NCBI RefSeq assembly: GCF_014170375.1 | Contig: NZ_LZZW01000030.1 | Span: forward strand, 62,001 to 126,000 | DNA: 64,000 nt | Source: Variovorax sp. UMC13 | GTDB lineage: Bacteria > Pseudomonadota > Gammaproteobacteria > Burkholderiales > Burkholderiaceae_C | Direction: 5' to 3' | In this document: positions 62,241 to 64,000 of the stretch, piece after piece | Position numbering within the stretch: position 1 is the first letter of the stretch | Layout: each line of letters opens with the position of its first letter | Translations under genes and position numbers: made by a program | Notes under the pieces: generated by a model | Told to the model about the DNA's origin: nothing | Seen by the model: the letters and a program-made list of their open reading frames with translations, nothing else | The model's database searches: none

Positions 62241-62276
62241 GTTTCACGAAGAAGAGGGGCGATGCTTTTCTTCTTG

Positions 62277-62312
62277 AAAAGCCGCGACTGGCGAACGGTG
62301 GCGGCTTTTTTC
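62277..62312 (+). terminator. Rho-independent terminator downstream of the aldehyde dehydrogenase
   Basis: AAAAGCCGC (62277-62285) pairs with GCGGCTTTT (62301-62309). A T-tract continues to 62311. The loop is about 15 nt. It points to the plus strand but may also stop the convergent Fic transcript. Confidence 0.65.
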
Positions 62313-62343
62313 GTTCACGGCACCGGCCTTCTCGCGGTCGCGC

Positions 62344-63423
62344 TCACCGGCTTGACGACTCGCGCTGCAGGATCTCGGTCAGCACCAGGTTGACGTAGTA
62401 GTTGCTGCGCCCGACCTTCTGCTTCTGCACGAAGCCCCCATCGACCAAGGCCTCCAGGTACTTGGTCGCCGTGAGACGCGACACCTTGAGATCTCGCTGA
62501 ACGAAATCGATCTTCGTATACGGGTGGGTGAAGAGGTTGTTGATCAGGTCTTGGCTGTAGAACTTGTAGCCCTCGCGGATGCGATGCTTGTAATCGGCCA
62601 GTGCAACTTTGATGGCATGGATGGTCGCCACCGTTCGTTGTGCGGTTTCCTCCACGGCCTCCAGCAGGTAGATCACCCATTCCTCCCAGCGATCGTCCTC
62701 ACGCACCATCTGCAGCAAGCGGTAGTAGTTGGACTTGGTTTGAACGATGTAGCTGCTCAGGTACAGCACCGGAATGTCGAGCAGCCCTTCCTTGACCAGA
62801 TACAGCACATTGAGGATGCGACCCGTGCGTCCGTTGCCGGCATAGAAGGGATGGATGCTCTCGAACTGGTGGTGAATGAGGGCCATCTTGATCAGCGGGT
62901 CGACAGAAAGCAGCTCGCTGTCGTTGATGAACTGCTCCAGTCCTCGCATCAACGCCACGATCTCGGCCGGGTCCTGTGGCGGTGTGTAGACCGTCCGTCC
63001 GGCACCGTCCTTCAACGCCGTGCCCGGCAGCTTGCGAAAACCCGCGTTGTTGCGCTCCAGCTCCGACTGGATGTCCACGATGTGATTCGCCGTGATCAAC
63101 CCGCTGGCCTGCACTTGGGCAAATCCGACGCGCAGCGCTTGGCGGTAGCGCAAAACCTCCTTGGCGGCAGGATTGGCGAAGGCCTCGGGAAGCACGTCGT
63201 CCTTGAAGAGCTCATCGTGCGTTGTCACGATGTTCTCGATCTCCGAACTGGCCTTCGCTTCCTGCAACCCAAGGGTGTTGATCAGAATGCCCTGGTTCGG
63301 GATCGCTGCGGCAATGCCCTTGAGCTCAGCGAGTTGGCGGCTCGCACTGGCGAGCTTCTTCAGGATCGCGGGCGTGTCGAAGCGTGCGGGATCGAGCTGA
63401 TGAAGAGAAGCGATGGCGACCAT
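62344..63423 (-). CDS. Fic-domain protein (probable AMPylator, class II)
   Basis: 359 residues from ATG 63423. The Fic motif is complete: H191-P-F-Y-A-G-N-G-R-T-G-R202, with catalytic H191. The autoinhibitory helix lies N-terminal (class II): S59-S-E-I-E63-N64 fits [ST]xxxE[GN], E63 being the inhibitory residue. A C-terminal winged helix (about 290-350) has KIDFVQRDLKVSRLTATKYL, which may bind DNA or RNA. The base composition is visibly less GC-rich than neighbours, suggesting acquisition by transfer. No antitoxin gene is adjacent, consistent with internal inhibition. The target protein is unknown. Confidence 0.88.
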   Translation of the reverse strand: MVAIASLHQLDPARFDTPAILKKLASASRQLAELKGIAAAIPNQGILINTLGLQEAKASSEIENIVTTHDELFKDDVLPEAFANPAAKEVLRYRQALRVGFAQVQASGLITANHIVDIQSELERNNAGFRKLPGTALKDGAGRTVYTPPQDPAEIVALMRGLEQFINDSELLSVDPLIKMALIHHQFESIHPFYAGNGRTGRILNVLYLVKEGLLDIPVLYLSSYIVQTKSNYYRLLQMVREDDRWEEWVIYLLEAVEETAQRTVATIHAIKVALADYKHRIREGYKFYSQDLINNLFTHPYTKIDFVQRDLKVSRLTATKYLEALVDGGFVQKQKVGRSNYYVNLVLTEILQRESSSR

Positions 63424-63476
63424 GGGCAATGAAAGTTTTTTTGCATGGTAGCCCCGCCCATGTATATAAAAACGGA

Positions 63477-63512
63477 TTTTCTATACATATCGAAGCCGAG
63501 ATGTATAGAAAA
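63477..63512. promoter_or_regulatory. Perfect 12-bp palindrome upstream of the Fic gene
   Basis: TTTTCTATACAT (63477-63488) is the exact reverse complement of ATGTATAGAAAA (63501-63512), with 12 bp between. It lies 54-90 bp upstream of the Fic start, in the AT-rich part that should hold its promoter. Such symmetry suggests a dimeric repressor site, possibly bound by the winged helix in Fic's own C-terminus. Confidence 0.6.
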
Positions 63513-63535
63513 ACACGAAATCCATGCGCGAGGCT

Positions 63536-64000
63536 CTACTGCCCCTTCGCCAACCCCAGCTTCTCGATCACCACCTTCTCCTTCACCACCGTGTCCTGCG
63601 CGAACTTGGTGTAGGTCGCCGAGCTCATGTAGTTCGGCAGCATGTCGTAGCGCCCCAGCGAGGCCACGTAGCTCGGTTCCTCCATGGCCTGCTTGAAGGC
63701 GTCGTGCAACTTCTTCACCACCTCGGGCGGCGTGCCCTTGGGGGCGCCGATGCCGAAGGGCGAGTTCTGCACCACGTCGTAGCCCAGTTCCTTGAGCGTG
63801 GGCGCGTCGGGGAACTTGGCCAGGCGCTTCTCGCCCCAGGTGTTGAGCACGCGCAGCTTGCCGGCCTCGACCTGCGGTGCGAAGCCGGTGCTGTCGGCGG
63901 CCGCCATCAGCTGGCCGCTGACCACCGCCAGCATCAGGTCGGCGCTCCCCTTGTAGGGCACGTGCTGCAGCTGGATGCCGGCCTTCTGCGCGACGATCTC
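63536..64000 (-). CDS. Bug/TctC-type tripartite tricarboxylate transporter binding protein, C-terminal part
   Basis: 154 residues are visible; the frame stays open to the window edge, so the N-terminal half with the signal peptide is missing. VPYKGSADLMLAVVSGQL, KRLAKFPDAPTLKELGYDV and FGIGAPKGTPPEVVKKLHDA are the conserved pieces of the Bug family. These periplasmic proteins bind carboxylates or other small solutes for TctAB-type transport or signalling. The family is strongly expanded in Comamonadaceae and Bordetella, which supports the taxonomic guess. Ligand unknown. Confidence 0.9.
   Translation of the reverse strand, partial: EIVAQKAGIQLQHVPYKGSADLMLAVVSGQLMAAADSTGFAPQVEAGKLRVLNTWGEKRLAKFPDAPTLKELGYDVVQNSPFGIGAPKGTPPEVVKKLHDAFKQAMEEPSYVASLGRYDMLPNYMSSATYTKFAQDTVVKEKVVIEKLGLAKGQ

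Noticed and set aside
62178..62393. Small plus-strand ORF downstream of the aldehyde dehydrogenase
   Set aside because: It lies inside the dispersed repeat and the terminator, with no conserved sequence or ribosome binding site.
62344..63423. Fic toxin-antitoxin pair with a separate antitoxin
   Set aside because: No small upstream or downstream antitoxin gene is found. The inhibitory motif is inside the protein (E63), so a class II Fic is more likely.

Overview
The window is about 64 kb of GC-rich bacterial chromosome. It holds roughly 63 protein genes, no rRNA or tRNA genes that I can see, and very little non-coding sequence. Several features point to a beta-proteobacterium of the order Burkholderiales, most likely a Variovorax-like member of the Comamonadaceae. 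These are two M81 (MlrC-type) peptidases, a Bug/TctC-type binding protein, an ahcY-tlyA-metF operon under an apparent SAH riboswitch, the erpA / rpsI-rplM / rlmJ context, and strong third-position G/C. The placement is an inference from gene content, not from a marker-gene comparison.

Region 1 (1-11.4 kb) is a catabolic and uptake block. It has the end of an MFS transporter, a beta-lactamase-fold serine hydrolase, an M81 metallopeptidase fused in frame to an alpha/beta hydrolase, a D-threonine-aldolase/D-serine-dehydratase-like PLP enzyme, an ExbB-ExbD-ExbD-TonB energiser, a second M81 enzyme, a D-amino-acid-oxidase-like flavoprotein and an XRE-cupin regulator. The set resembles mlrB/mlrC/mlrD (peptide degradation) plus D-amino acid enzymes. 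Region 2 (11.4-16.1 kb) is a yhaN/yhaO-like SMC-type ATPase and exonuclease pair. Region 3 (16.2-22.2 kb) is a redox-stress block: an OmpR-type response regulator, a small secreted protein, a thioredoxin, a 43-residue ORF, an Ohr/OsmC peroxidase, a histidine kinase and a DipZ-like CcdA-thioredoxin fusion. Three copies of an ATACA-N5-ATACA box lie upstream of three of these genes.

Region 4 (22.1-26.4 kb) has a GT28-type glycosyltransferase with an LpxH-like phosphoesterase, a His-rich CDF metal exporter and ruvB. Region 5 (26.5-32.5 kb) is a six-gene lipid operon equivalent to E. coli ynbABCD plus an acyltransferase and a small membrane protein. Its product is not established. Region 6 (32.6-44.3 kb) holds a ParB/Srx-like lipoprotein, a GT-A-like protein, ruvA, phoH-ybeY, dtd, a second CDF transporter, a FecR/OmpA pair, tyrS, an M23 peptidase and anmK. 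Region 7 (44.3-52.4 kb) has an MFS exporter, erpA, rpsI-rplM, rlmJ, and the ahcY-tlyA-metF-rlpA operon behind the SAH riboswitch. Region 8 (52.5-62.1 kb) has a secreted protein, prfC, a three-gene ABC-2 exporter, a HAD phosphatase, a divergent MFS/TetR pair and an aldehyde dehydrogenase. The right end carries a Fic protein of visibly lower GC, flanked by dispersed repeats on one side and a perfect 12-bp palindrome on the other, then a truncated TctC-type binding protein.

Many neighbouring genes overlap by ATGA or by CTAG at convergent stops, so operons are tightly coupled. Regulatory sequence is concentrated in a few gaps: the riboswitch upstream of ahcY, operator palindromes upstream of the XRE, TetR and Fic genes, the response-regulator boxes, and terminator hairpins downstream of tonB, erpA, rpsI and the aldehyde dehydrogenase.
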